A DNA stretch of 64,000 bases. It comes from Erythrobacter sp. SD-21 (GTDB taxonomy: Bacteria > Pseudomonadota > Alphaproteobacteria > Sphingomonadales > Sphingomonadaceae). The translations under genes and the position numbers were made by a program. The DNA lies in contig NZ_ABCG01000002.1 in assembly GCF_000181515.1 (NCBI RefSeq), forward strand, positions 372,001 to 436,000, in the 5' to 3' direction. The notes beneath the pieces were generated by a model. That model was given only the letters and a program-made list of their open reading frames with translations, was not told where the DNA came from and made no database searches. Positions 34,765 through 43,546 of the stretch are shown here, piece after piece (positions within the stretch are counted from its first letter, which is position 1; every line of letters begins with the position of its first letter).

Positions 34765-34962
34765 TCAGCGCTGGATCATCATGATGCCCCACGCGAGCCC
34801 GGTTCCGAAAATGAACACCGGCCACGACCACCACAGCTCGTACTGGTAGATTTCCGCGCGGAAAATCATGAGCTGGCCGCCGCGCGAACCCTGGCTGCCG
34901 ATTACCAGCGCGACTACGAAGGCGAGAATGATACCGAGCGGTACAGCCTTGATGAATTCCAT
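34765..34962 (-). CDS. Small two-helix membrane protein, 65 aa
   Basis: Starts ATG at 34962 and encodes MEFIKAVPLGIILAFVVALV then a loop (GSQGSRGGQLMIFRAEIYQYELW) and a second helix (SWPVFIFGTGLAWGIMMI). Two transmembrane segments are clear. It sits inside a longer, otherwise meaningless frame, so start choice rests on the hydrophobic pattern. Family unknown. Located between the rpsI terminator and a metallophosphoesterase gene in the same orientation. Confidence 0.65.
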   Translation of the reverse strand: MEFIKAVPLGIILAFVVALVIGSQGSRGGQLMIFRAEIYQYELWWSWPVFIFGTGLAWGIMMIQR

Positions 34963-35030
34963 AGCGCCTGCCCCGATTAAGACCTGCAGGAATCGGCTCA
35001 AAGCGGTTGAGATTCGCCTAGCGGGGCTGG

Positions 35031-35891
35031 TTAATGCACCGGAGGGTCGACGCGCGGGACTTGCCGCACGGGCGCGACCGCCTCGCCCGGCTCGCGGGGG
35101 GGCAGGGCGTTTTCGGGCACATCGTCGATCTGCATATCGCGCGTCTCGACGTGCTCGAGATTGCGGACTGAAACGGATAGCGTCGCGCCATCCCATTCGA
35201 TCTCGTTGAAACTGGGCGGGGTCGAGCGGGTACGCTTCGAAAGCGTGCCGGCTCCGATCATGCGGACAGGCCCTTCCTCGGTGCTCTCCATGATATCGAA
35301 GGCATCGTGGACATGGCCGGAAAGTACTGCCTCGACCGGACGCTTCGCCAGTGCAAGCAGGGCCTTGTCGCCGTTCTTGGTGAGCGCGGTGCCTTGCGTA
35401 CCCACCTCGCGAAGCGGATGATGCACGGCAACAACCGCACGTGTGCCTTCGGGCAAGGCGTCGATGGCTGCGAGGCATTTTGCCAGCGCGTCATCCGTGA
35501 CCCAGCCCTTCGACCAATTGAGCCGCGGCTGTGCGCGCACGGCGGTTTTCAGCGGGACGATGGCCAGGCAGCCGAGATCGATTTCCTTTTCGACCTTTTC
35601 CTCCATCCCGCGAAACCGCTTGTACGGCGCGAAGAAGCGCTCGATCGGGTTGAAATAGGGCATGTCGTGATTGCCCACTTCCACCGTGACCGGGGCTTCG
35701 AGCGAGTTGATCCAGTGCGTCGCCGCTTCGAATTCGCGATGGCGGGCGCGCATGGTCAGGTCGCCAGTTATGGCCACCGCGTCGGGCCGCTTCTCGGAGA
35801 TTTCCTGCTTTACCCAGTCGAGAGCGCGGTTGTTCTCGAGCCCGAAATGAATGTCCGAAAGGTGGAAAATGCGCCGTGCGTCAGAAGCCAT
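35031..35891 (-). CDS. Metallophosphoesterase, calcineurin-like
   Basis: A 286-residue protein with the full set of di-metal motifs: LSDIHFG (Asp13, His15), GDLT, GNHD, HHPL and GHVH. The domain spans about residues 8-245, followed by a proline-rich tail (EPGEAVAPVRQVPRVDPPVH). Substrate unknown; cyclic nucleotide or phospholipid headgroup phosphodiesterases are possible. Overlaps the kinase-like gene upstream by 11 bases, which suggests one operon. Confidence 0.88.
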   Translation of the reverse strand: MASDARRIFHLSDIHFGLENNRALDWVKQEISEKRPDAVAITGDLTMRARHREFEAATHWINSLEAPVTVEVGNHDMPYFNPIERFFAPYKRFRGMEEKVEKEIDLGCLAIVPLKTAVRAQPRLNWSKGWVTDDALAKCLAAIDALPEGTRAVVAVHHPLREVGTQGTALTKNGDKALLALAKRPVEAVLSGHVHDAFDIMESTEEGPVRMIGAGTLSKRTRSTPPSFNEIEWDGATLSVSVRNLEHVETRDMQIDDVPENALPPREPGEAVAPVRQVPRVDPPVH

Positions 35892-36738
35892 GATGCGTCG
35901 CTAGCAGATCGACCTCGCAAGGGGCCACCGTGAACTTCGCGCGTGACGGCAAGGTCGCCGGTTCGCCATCAATCAGGACTTCGAGCGGGCTCCCGTCGCA
36001 GGTCTCTAGCTCCAGCTCGTCGACAAGGCCGAGGCGGGTGTGGGGACCTTCCCGGAAATTACGCCGTAGCAGCGCCCAGCTTTGCTGGAGGAATTCACCA
36101 GCCCCTTCGGCATGGAAAGCATCGAGCTGGATACCGCGGTGGCTGAGCGTGAACTCGATGAGCGGGTAGCCTTCTTGCTTTCCAACCTTCGGATTAATGC
36201 AACGAACCATTGCGCCTCCAGTCGTCTCTGCAACAGCTTCACTCGCGCCCTCCGCTATACCCGACAGGTCAAGATCGCGCATGGCTTCACGCACGCTTGC
36301 CCAAGAGGTGCCGGGGCCTGCGAGCAACCCCGCCAGCGCATCGCCAGCTTCACAGCGCGCCATGAGCGGGCGCACAACCCGAGATGCGCCGCTTGCAATG
36401 CGCTTGATAATAGTTTCGAGCGGCGCCTCGGGGCCATGCAAGCGCTTGCTCAGCAGATTCATCGTGCCACCCGGAAGCACGATGATCTCGCCGCCCCAGC
36501 CGGACAGTTTGGTGATGGCGGCGTTCAAAGTCCCGTCGCCAGTAAAGATCGCTATGCGTCCTATACCCTCGGCTGCCAGATCGCCTGCGGAGGGCAACTC
36601 ATCATCCGGGAAGCCGATCATTCGCGAAATAGCGAAACCCTGGTTGCGGCAGTGGTTCTCGATTGCGGCAACGGCTTGGTCGGAGTTGCTACCCGAACGC
36701 GAATTCGTGAGCAGCCATATCGGTTTATCGCGGGACAT
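35881..36738 (-). CDS. Diacylglycerol/lipid kinase-like protein
   Basis: A 285-residue protein of the DAGK catalytic-domain family, which uses ATP to phosphorylate lipids such as diacylglycerol or sphingoid bases. Motifs: TNSRSGSNSDQA, FTGDGTLNAAI (the GDGT ATP loop), IVLPGGTMNLLSKRL, and a C-terminal beta domain ending LIDGEPATL. The ATG at 36738 (MSRDKPIW) matches the family start. A lipid kinase is of interest in a sphingomonad, where sphingolipids occur, but the substrate is not shown. It overlaps the phosphoesterase gene by 11 bases. Confidence 0.88.
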   Translation of the reverse strand: MSRDKPIWLLTNSRSGSNSDQAVAAIENHCRNQGFAISRMIGFPDDELPSAGDLAAEGIGRIAIFTGDGTLNAAITKLSGWGGEIIVLPGGTMNLLSKRLHGPEAPLETIIKRIASGASRVVRPLMARCEAGDALAGLLAGPGTSWASVREAMRDLDLSGIAEGASEAVAETTGGAMVRCINPKVGKQEGYPLIEFTLSHRGIQLDAFHAEGAGEFLQQSWALLRRNFREGPHTRLGLVDELELETCDGSPLEVLIDGEPATLPSRAKFTVAPCEVDLLATHHGF

Positions 36739-36777
36739 GCTGCAAAAGCGCGCGCTCCCCGGCGTGGTTCCCGGCAC

Positions 36778-37044
36778 TCATATCCGGCCGCTCAGCACCA
36801 ACCATGCAGTGGCGAAATTGAACAGGGAATAGATGCCGTAGGCAATCGCCATCCCGTCCCATCCATTGGCCGTCAGCAACATGGCGGCGAGCAGGATCAC
36901 GAACTCGAATCCCAGTGAGAAGCGCCCCTTGCCCGATTTGTAGAAGGAGGGAAGCGCATCGAGCATCGGATGGCGGCTTTCCAGGACCGCCTTGTGGACG
37001 GCGAAATTGCCGATTCCGAACAGGAACAGGAGTATGACCAGCAT
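36778..37044 (-). CDS. Small membrane protein, 88 aa
   Basis: MLVILLFLFGIGNFAVHKAVLE starts with a hydrophobic helix, followed by a conserved-looking ESRHPMLDALPSFYKSGKGRFSLGFEF and two further helices. I recall similar proteins in Erythrobacter-type genomes, without an assigned function. No Shine-Dalgarno is visible before the ATG at 37044; a GTG at 37149 would add a 35-residue non-hydrophobic lead. Located 40 bases upstream of the lipid-kinase gene and probably in the same operon. Confidence 0.65.
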   Translation of the reverse strand: MLVILLFLFGIGNFAVHKAVLESRHPMLDALPSFYKSGKGRFSLGFEFVILLAAMLLTANGWDGMAIAYGIYSLFNFATAWLVLSGRI

Positions 37045-37246
37045 GGGGGGAGGATAGTCTTGCCATCCGCAGATTGCCAATGGCGCTTCGTCGGCGAAAC
37101 TCGGCCTTCCATCCAAAACGCCTCGGCACCGGTCGATTGCCACGTGCAATTACAGTTGTAGCTGGTCAATACAGTTCTCGCGGCGGGCCCTCTTCCCCAG
37201 TCCCCCAGACCCCAATCGGGCCCGCCGCAAACCTGGAGAGATGACC

Positions 37247-37537
37247 ATGAAAGTCCTTATCGCAGCAGTAGTCCTCGGCAGCATCGCCGCCCCCGCGATG
37301 GCCGAGAAGGTGAGCTTCGAAATCGAACATCGCGACCTCAACCTGTCGACGGCCGAAGGCCAGAAGGCGCTCGATCGCCGCATCGACAGCGCAGCCCGGA
37401 AGGCGTGCGGAGTCGATGCCAGCGCCACTGGAACCCGCATCCGTTCGAGCGATGCGCGCATCTGCTACCGGGAAATGCGCGCCAAGGCTCGCAAGCAATT
37501 CGCCGCGCTTACCGTGAGCGAAAAGAAAGGCGGCTGA
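37247..37537 (+). CDS. UrcA family protein
   Basis: A 96-residue exported protein of the UrcA family, common in Sphingomonadales. Signal peptide MKVLIAAVVLGSIAAPAMA, then FEIEHRDLNLSTAEGQKALDRRIDSAARKACG and SDARICYREMRAKARKQFAAL, with the two conserved cysteines. The ATG at 37247 is preferred over 37241 because GGAGAG lies 6 bases before it. Function unknown. A long stem-loop terminator follows. Confidence 0.88.
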   Translation: MKVLIAAVVLGSIAAPAMAEKVSFEIEHRDLNLSTAEGQKALDRRIDSAARKACGVDASATGTRIRSSDARICYREMRAKARKQFAALTVSEKKGG

Positions 37538-37560
37538 CCCGACAGTCTGCCAGCCTTGCG

Positions 37561-37599
37561 CCCCGGCCGGACTGCAGTCCCCCGGCCGGGGCGTTTTTT
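37561..37599 (+). terminator. Rho-independent terminator after the UrcA gene
   Basis: CCCCGGCCGG (37561-37570) pairs with CCGGCCGGGG (37582-37591), then CGTTTTTTC. It ends the UrcA transcript and lies just before the stop of the convergent response-regulator gene. Confidence 0.85.
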
Positions 37600-37625
37600 C
37601 ATCTGGAATCCAAAACGATGCAGCC

Positions 37626-38363
37626 TTAGCGGCCGGCCATCGCCTTGACCTTGGGCAAATAGGTCCGCCCGATCCGCAGCGCTTCCCCGTCGTCCATTTC
37701 TGCCGACCACACACCCAAGCCATCGTGCCTCAAGCCCTTGATACGGTCCTTGCGGAGGATGGTGGAGCGATGGATGCGAATGAACGTCGCCGGATCGAGC
37801 CGCCTTTCGAGGCCCGCAATCGTCTGCAGCAGCAGGTAGGAACGGTCCTCCACGTGAAGGCGCACATAGTCGCGTTCGGCGTCGATGCGCGACACTTCCT
37901 CGGTGTCGATGCGGATCAGCTCGCTGCGATGGGGTATCCATAGTTCCTTGAGCCACTTGCTCGCTTCGCCGTTACCCTCACCGCGGCGCGCGAGTGCGCG
38001 CTGTATCGCGCGTTCGAGGCGTTCGGGTTTCACGGGCTTAAGCACGTAATCGACCGCGTCAATGTCGAAGGCCTCAACGGCGTAATTGTCATGCGCGGTC
38101 ACGAAAATCACGGCGGTTCGTTGCTTCTGCTTTGACAGCGACTTGGCGACCGACAGGCCGTCGACTTCCGGCATGGTCATGTCGAGCAGGATGAGATCGG
38201 GTTCGAGCGCCTCGACCAGCCGCAGCGCCTGCGCCCCGTCACTCGCCGTGCCGACCACGTGGAGGTCGGCCATCTTGGCGCAGATCACCTGCATGCGTTC
38301 GACCGCCAGCGGTTCGTCGTCGACAATCAGCGTACGCAGCGTTTCGGAGCTTTCTTCAGCCAT
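37626..38363 (-). CDS. LytTR-type response regulator
   Basis: A 245-residue DNA-binding response regulator. Receiver domain (about 10-125) with the phosphoacceptor aspartate in DLILLDMTMPEVDGL and the FVTAHDNYAVEAFDIDAVDYVLKPVKPERL stretch. C-terminal LytTR domain (about 140-240): IDTEEVSRIDAERDYVRLHVED and TFIRIHRSTILRKDRI. It is paired with the sensor kinase immediately upstream (8-base overlap); the two form one unit controlling unknown targets. Confidence 0.93.
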   Translation of the reverse strand: MAEESSETLRTLIVDDEPLAVERMQVICAKMADLHVVGTASDGAQALRLVEALEPDLILLDMTMPEVDGLSVAKSLSKQKQRTAVIFVTAHDNYAVEAFDIDAVDYVLKPVKPERLERAIQRALARRGEGNGEASKWLKELWIPHRSELIRIDTEEVSRIDAERDYVRLHVEDRSYLLLQTIAGLERRLDPATFIRIHRSTILRKDRIKGLRHDGLGVWSAEMDDGEALRIGRTYLPKVKAMAGR

Positions 38364-39576
38364 GCCTCACCATTGGTAGCCTGAGTTCGGTTTCATAGCC
38401 CCCGATACCCGTTCCGGAGGCGATCGTCGCCTCGCGGCCGAAACGCGCTTCGAGGCGGTCGCGCACATTGGCAAGGCCGATGCCGAAGCCGCCGGTGTGG
38501 CCCGAGGGCAGGCCCGGACCATCGTCGCTCACGCGCAGCACCAGCCGGCCGTATTCCTCGCGCGCGACGATGCTGATGGTCACGGGGCGGTTGCTGGCCG
38601 AAACGCCGTATTTGACCGAATTTTCCACGAGCGGCTGGAGGATCATGCCCGGCACCTTGAGCTGGCCCAGTTCCGGAGGCAGGTCGACATGGACCTTGAG
38701 CCGGTCGGGGAACCGCACCGCCTCGATCTCCAGATAATGTTCCTGCAGGTCGATTTCGTCGTCGAGGCTGACGTCGCCAGTCGAATCGTCGGCCAGCGAG
38801 TGGCGGTAGAAGCGCGAGATCGACTGGATCATCTCCTCCGCCCGGTCTTCTTTGCCGGTCATCACCAGTGCGGAGAGCGAATTGAGCGTGTTGAAGAGGA
38901 AATGCGGGTTCACCTGGTAGCGCAGGCTGCGCAATTCGGCGGCCTTGGCCGCGCTGCGGAAACGCTCGCCGCGGCGTTCGGCGGCACGGGCACGCGCTCC
39001 GGCAACGATGGCGAGGTACAGGGCCGCCCAGGCGAGCAGGAGGAAGTACCGGCTCAGCGCGAGATCGGTCAGGCGCCGCCAGTAATCCGCCAGCGTCGGC
39101 GCGGGTTCGATCACGATCGAGGCCGAAGGAGCAGGGGGCGCATTGTCCGCGCCGGGTTTCGACCCGTCTCCCGTCATCTGCGAGGGCACATCGAGCAGCA
39201 GGTTGCCCGATTCGTCCCGGCGGATGTTGAGACCGCGCTGTTCGCCGATCTTCTGCCGCACTTGGTCTTCGATGGGGGCGAAAACCATGGTGTTGATCTG
39301 CGCGATCGCGAGTGAGGCAGGGAGGGCGGCGACCAGTGCGATACCGACCTTGAGCGCGAGGCTGCGTTGGTCGAACAGGCGCAGGAACAGCCACAGCAGG
39401 ACAGTCACGCCACCGCCGGCGACACAGACGACCAGGCGGCGCCACAGGAGCTCGTCCTGCAGCTCCAGCCCGACCACAACGCCGCGCGCGGTGATCAATA
39501 TGAAATACGCGGTCCAGAGGCCGAGGATGGAGAAAAGCACCACCTTGGCCGATACGCGCGGCGACTCGTTATTCAT
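38356..39576 (-). CDS. LytS/YehU-type sensor histidine kinase
   Basis: A 406-residue integral membrane kinase. Hydrophobic segments at about residues 12-35, 48-68, 75-98 and 160-200 form the sensor region, followed by the His_kinase domain YQVNPHFLFNTLNSLSALV (phosphorylated His in PHFLFN) and the ATPase domain with LQPLVENSVKYGVS and VSDDGPGLPSGHTGGFGIGLANV. The ATG at 39576 is chosen over 39642, whose extra N-terminus has no support. Overlaps the LytTR regulator by 8 bases; the signal is unknown. Confidence 0.92.
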   Translation of the reverse strand: MNNESPRVSAKVVLFSILGLWTAYFILITARGVVVGLELQDELLWRRLVVCVAGGGVTVLLWLFLRLFDQRSLALKVGIALVAALPASLAIAQINTMVFAPIEDQVRQKIGEQRGLNIRRDESGNLLLDVPSQMTGDGSKPGADNAPPAPSASIVIEPAPTLADYWRRLTDLALSRYFLLLAWAALYLAIVAGARARAAERRGERFRSAAKAAELRSLRYQVNPHFLFNTLNSLSALVMTGKEDRAEEMIQSISRFYRHSLADDSTGDVSLDDEIDLQEHYLEIEAVRFPDRLKVHVDLPPELGQLKVPGMILQPLVENSVKYGVSASNRPVTISIVAREEYGRLVLRVSDDGPGLPSGHTGGFGIGLANVRDRLEARFGREATIASGTGIGGYETELRLPMVRHG

Positions 39577-39675
39577 CTGAGGTTCACTGTTCAAAACAGG
39601 CTTTTTTTGCCCTACGCAGGCGCGCTTGGCCAGCGCCGCCATCGACGGCGCTAGGGCGTTGGTCGAGCGCTAATG

Positions 39676-41202
39676 CTATTCGGCCGGTTCGACCTCGCCT
39701 CGCGCAATTTTCTCGCGCCATTTGGCAGGGGCCAGCGTATGCACATTGTTGCCGCGCGCATCCACCGCCACCGTAACAGGCATGTCCTGCACCTTAAATT
39801 CGTAAATCGCTTCCATGCCGAGATCCTCGAAGGCCACGACTTTGGCGCCCTTGATCGCACGGCTCACGAGATAGGCCGCACCGCCGGTAGCCATAAGATA
39901 GGCAACCTTGAAGCGGCTGATCACTTCGACTGCATCATGCCCGCGCTCGGCCTTGCCGATCATCGCAAGCAGGCCGAGGTCGAGCATCATTTCGGTGAAC
40001 TTGTCCATCCGCGTTGCCGTGGTCGGACCAGCCGGGCCGACGACTTCGCCCATCACCGGATCGACCGGGCCAACGTAATAGATCGCGCGGCCCTTGAAAT
40101 CGACCGGCAGTTCCTCGCCCTTTTCGAGCATCTCGTGAATGCGCTTGTGCGCCGCGTCGCGCCCGGTGAGCATGTTGCCCGAAAGCAGCAGGCGGTCACC
40201 ATGCTCCCAGCCAGCGACTTCTTCGGGCGTAAGTTTGTCGAGGTCGACGCGCTTGGCCGCCGCGTCCGGCTGCCAGGTGACGTCGGGATATTCGTCGATA
40301 TTGGGCGGATCGAGATAGGCCGGGCCAGATCCGTCGAGCGTGAAATGCGCGTGGCGCGTGGCGGCGCAGTTGGGGATCATCGCGACCGGCTTGCCCGCCG
40401 CATGGCAAGGCGCGTCGAGGATCTTCACGTCGAGGACGGTGGAAAGGCCGCCCAGCCCCTGCGCGCCGATGCCCTGCGCGTTCACCGCGTCGAAGATGTG
40501 GATTCGCAATTGCTCGAGATCGGTCTGCGGCCCTCGCTCTTTCAGCTGGCCCATGTCGATCGGGTCCATGAGGCTGAGCTTGGCGAGCTTCATGCAATGC
40601 TCCGCCGTGCCGCCGATTCCGATGCCGAGCATGCCGGGCGGACACCACCCTGCACCCATCGACGGCAGTTGCTCGACCACCCAATCGACGATGTTGTCAC
40701 TGGGGTTCATCATCTTGAACTTGGACTTGTTCTCGCTGCCCCCGCCCTTGGCGGCGACATCCACGTCGATCGTGTCGCCCGGCACCATTTCGACCGAGAG
40801 CACGCTGGGCGTGTTGTCGCGCGTGTTGCGGCGCGTGAAGGCCGGATCGGCGAGGATCGAGGCGCGCAGCTTGTTGTCGGGATGGTTATAAGCCTGGCGC
40901 ACGCCTTCATCGACCACTTCCTGCAGGCTGCGGGTCGTGTCGAGGCGGCAGTTCATGCCCCATTTGATGAAGACGTTGACGATACCCGTATCCTGGCAGA
41001 TCGGGCGATGACCTTCCGCGCACATCCGGCTGTTGGTGAGGATCTGCGCAATTGCGTCCTTTGCCGCCGGACCTTTCTCCGCCTCATAGGCTTTACCCAG
41101 CGCGCGGATGTAATCCATCGGGTGGTAGTAGGAGATGTACTGGAGCGCGTCCTTCACGCTCTCGATAAGGTCTTCTTCCTTGATGACCACCATGTCGCTC
41201 AT
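39676..41202 (-). CDS. Fumarate hydratase class I
   Basis: A 508-residue iron-sulfur fumarase that interconverts fumarate and malate in the TCA cycle. Cysteines for the [4Fe-4S] cluster are in RPICQDTGIVNVF, AGWCPPGMLGIGIGGTAEHC and the C-terminal region around IPNCAATRHAHF. Other markers: NKLRASILADPAFTRRNTRDN and VGPAGPTTATRMDKF. Start chosen at ATG 41202 (MSDMVVIKEEDL); MVVI at 41193 is an alternative. The single-chain class I form of alphaproteobacteria. Confidence 0.94.
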   Translation of the reverse strand: MSDMVVIKEEDLIESVKDALQYISYYHPMDYIRALGKAYEAEKGPAAKDAIAQILTNSRMCAEGHRPICQDTGIVNVFIKWGMNCRLDTTRSLQEVVDEGVRQAYNHPDNKLRASILADPAFTRRNTRDNTPSVLSVEMVPGDTIDVDVAAKGGGSENKSKFKMMNPSDNIVDWVVEQLPSMGAGWCPPGMLGIGIGGTAEHCMKLAKLSLMDPIDMGQLKERGPQTDLEQLRIHIFDAVNAQGIGAQGLGGLSTVLDVKILDAPCHAAGKPVAMIPNCAATRHAHFTLDGSGPAYLDPPNIDEYPDVTWQPDAAAKRVDLDKLTPEEVAGWEHGDRLLLSGNMLTGRDAAHKRIHEMLEKGEELPVDFKGRAIYYVGPVDPVMGEVVGPAGPTTATRMDKFTEMMLDLGLLAMIGKAERGHDAVEVISRFKVAYLMATGGAAYLVSRAIKGAKVVAFEDLGMEAIYEFKVQDMPVTVAVDARGNNVHTLAPAKWREKIARGEVEPAE

Positions 41203-41378
41203 CGCTGCCAATTCCCATGTTGCAGATTTGCGCTCCCCGATAGGCGCGTTTGCGGCCATCGGTCAAAGCGCTTGGACACAAGAGGTCTTGCGCCTAAGGC
41301 AACCGGCGATTGGCGCGCCTCCCGACCACAGGGCTTGCCAAGCCGTGTTATCAATGTAATACAGCCTTCGGATTTCTT

Positions 41379-41972
41379 ATGCAGACGACCAAGACCCGCC
41401 CCGACTACACCGCCGCAAGGAAGGCGATGATCGACAGCCAGCTGCGCACCAGCGGCGTCAACGAAGCGTTTGTTCTTGAACGCATGGGCACTGTCCCGCG
41501 CGAGGATTTCGTGCCCGAGGCGGCAAAGGGTACGGCCTACATGGACCGCGCGATCCGTCTTGAAGGCGGCGGCTCGCTGCCTGCTCCGCTGTTCCACGGC
41601 GCGATGCTGGCCGAAGCCCGTCCGACGGCGGAGGACACGGTCCTCGTCATCGATGGCGGCAGCGGCTACCTGACCGCGCTGGTCGAGCCGCTGGTTTCGT
41701 CGGTGAAGACCATTTCCGCCGCAGAGGCCCTGTCGGCCAAGAAAGGCAATTACTCGCTCGTGCTGGTGGACGGCGCGATCGAACATGTTCCGGCCACTAT
41801 GGCCAAGCTGGTGGCCGAGGGCGGCCGGATAGTCACCGGTCTCGTCGAGCGCGGCGTCACTCGTCTCGCCACGGGCCGCAAATCGGGCAAGGCGCTCGCG
41901 CTGCTGCCGCTCGCCGAAATGGGCGTGCCGCGCATGGGCGCGTTCGACAAGCCGGAGAGCTGGAGCTTCTGA
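41379..41972 (+). CDS. Shortened protein-L-isoaspartate O-methyltransferase-like protein
   Basis: A 197-residue protein with the start of a Pcm domain: YTAARKAMIDSQLRTSGVNEAFVLERMGTVPREDFVPEAAKGTAYMDRAIRLEGGGSL and the SAM-loop-like VLVIDGGSGYLTALVEPL. The stretch that normally follows the loop, about 35 residues including the acidic residue for SAM and the GDG motif, is missing; SLVLVDGAIEHVPATMAKL follows directly. The enzyme may therefore be inactive or altered. It lies directly before tolC, an arrangement common in alphaproteobacteria. The ATG at 41379 gives MQTTKTRPDY. Confidence 0.85.
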   Translation: MQTTKTRPDYTAARKAMIDSQLRTSGVNEAFVLERMGTVPREDFVPEAAKGTAYMDRAIRLEGGGSLPAPLFHGAMLAEARPTAEDTVLVIDGGSGYLTALVEPLVSSVKTISAAEALSAKKGNYSLVLVDGAIEHVPATMAKLVAEGGRIVTGLVERGVTRLATGRKSGKALALLPLAEMGVPRMGAFDKPESWSF

Positions 41973-41992
41973 ATATGATGAGGGGAGGGGTC

Positions 41993-43486
41993 GTGAAGAA
42001 ACTGGCACTGTCGTGCAGCGCATGTGCGCTCGCGCTCGCGGCAAGTCCCGCGCAGGCGGACACGCTGCAGGAAGCGCTGACGCAGGCCTATACCAACAAC
42101 CCGACGATCGAGGGCGCCCGTGCGAACCTTCGCGCAACGGACGAAAATGTGCAGATCGAGCGCTCGGCCGGTCTCCCATCCGCCGAAGCTACTGCTGCGG
42201 CGACTGAATTCGTCCGCCAGAGCGATGCCAACCGGGCATTTTCTCCCGAGCGTGCGCTGACGGTCGGCGTCGATCTGGGCGTGCCCCTCTATTCTGGCGG
42301 TGCCGTCAAGAACAGCGTCCGCGCGGCCAAGGACCGTATCGAAGCAGGCCGCGCTGACCTGCGCGGAACCGAAAGCGCGATTTTTACCCGGGTCGTCGCC
42401 GCCTATATGGACGTGCTGCGCGGCCAAGCACTCGTTGCACTGTCGGCCAACCAGGTCGATGTACTCGGGGTGAATGTTCAGGCCACCTCGGACCGGTTCG
42501 AAATCGGCGACCTCACGCGCACCGACGTGGCGCAGTCCCAGGCCCGTCTCGCCATCGCGCAGGGCGACCTGCGCAGCGCGCAGGCCAATCTGATCGCCGC
42601 GCGCGAGGATTATATCGCGCTGGTCGGAGAGGCTCCGACCGACCTTCAGGCACCCCCGCCGCTCCCCGGTCTTCCGGCAAGCGCCGAGACGGCAGTCGAT
42701 GTGGCGCTGGAAAACAATCCCGATCTTATCGCCGCGCGCGAACGCGCTGCCGCTTTCGGTTACGATATCGAGGTAGCCGGCGCGAGCCGCCTTCCGCGGA
42801 TCTCCGTTTTTGCCGGCTACGACTACCAGAATTTCCTCGGCACCAGTCCGGCGCGCGTTTTCGATCCCGATGATCCGAGCGTCCCTCTGGTACCGGCAGA
42901 CCAGACGACCGCCGCCGCGCAGGCTGGCGTCTCGCTGCGCGTTCCCATCTTCCAGGGTGGGCGCCCCGCAGCCTTGCAGCGACAGGCAACCGCACGCGCG
43001 ACCGCCGCTCTGGAGCAGGTGATCGCTGCCGAACGCGATGTGATCGCACAAGTCCGCTCGGCCTATTCGAGTTTGCAGGCGAGCCTTGCCATCATCGAAA
43101 GCTCGCAATCGGCGGTCGACGCCGCTGCGCTCAGCCTCGAAGGCGTGCGGGCGGAAAACTCGATCGGCAATCGCACCATCCTCGACGTGCTCAACGCCGA
43201 GCAAGAACTACTGCAGAGCCGCGTCCAGCTCGTTACCGCGCGGCGCAACGCCTATGTTGCGGGCTTCTCTCTGCTCGCTGCCATGGGCCGCGCCGAGGCG
43301 CGCGATCTGGGACTGGGCGACGAGGGCGTGCTTTACGATCCGCTCACCAATTACGAGCGCGTCAGCGGGCGGATCTGGGACTGGGATCGCGATCCCGCGC
43401 CTGAGGCCACCAGCACTTCGACCGCGACCGTTCCTGCACAAACAGCGGACATTCCCGAGATTGCCGACGAGCCGGTTAGCAACTAG
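41993..43486 (+). CDS. tolC: TolC family outer membrane protein
   Basis: A 497-residue outer-membrane efflux channel that forms trimers with inner-membrane pumps. Signal peptide VKKLALSCSACALALAASPAQA. Two OEP repeats are visible, with DTLQEALTQAYTNNPTIEGARANLRATDENVQIERSAGLPSAEA, the long helices QVDVLGVNVQATSDRFEIGDLTRTDVAQSQARLA, and YDYQNFLGTSPARVFDPDD. The start is taken as GTG 41993, preceded by AGGGGAGGGG; ATG at 41975 would add six residues that include this sequence. Follows the Pcm-like gene by about 20 bases. Confidence 0.93.
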   Translation: MKKLALSCSACALALAASPAQADTLQEALTQAYTNNPTIEGARANLRATDENVQIERSAGLPSAEATAAATEFVRQSDANRAFSPERALTVGVDLGVPLYSGGAVKNSVRAAKDRIEAGRADLRGTESAIFTRVVAAYMDVLRGQALVALSANQVDVLGVNVQATSDRFEIGDLTRTDVAQSQARLAIAQGDLRSAQANLIAAREDYIALVGEAPTDLQAPPPLPGLPASAETAVDVALENNPDLIAARERAAAFGYDIEVAGASRLPRISVFAGYDYQNFLGTSPARVFDPDDPSVPLVPADQTTAAAQAGVSLRVPIFQGGRPAALQRQATARATAALEQVIAAERDVIAQVRSAYSSLQASLAIIESSQSAVDAAALSLEGVRAENSIGNRTILDVLNAEQELLQSRVQLVTARRNAYVAGFSLLAAMGRAEARDLGLGDEGVLYDPLTNYERVSGRIWDWDRDPAPEATSTSTATVPAQTADIPEIADEPVSN

Positions 43487-43546
43487 CATCGCCTCACGGT
43501 CCCGAATCGGGAACGGACAGGGTTTGAGCAGGGGACATATCGCGCA

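Noticed and set aside
37137-37152. CACGTG palindrome that could be a third parS
   Set aside because: Flanks do not match TGTT/AACA and symmetry breaks outside the central six bases.
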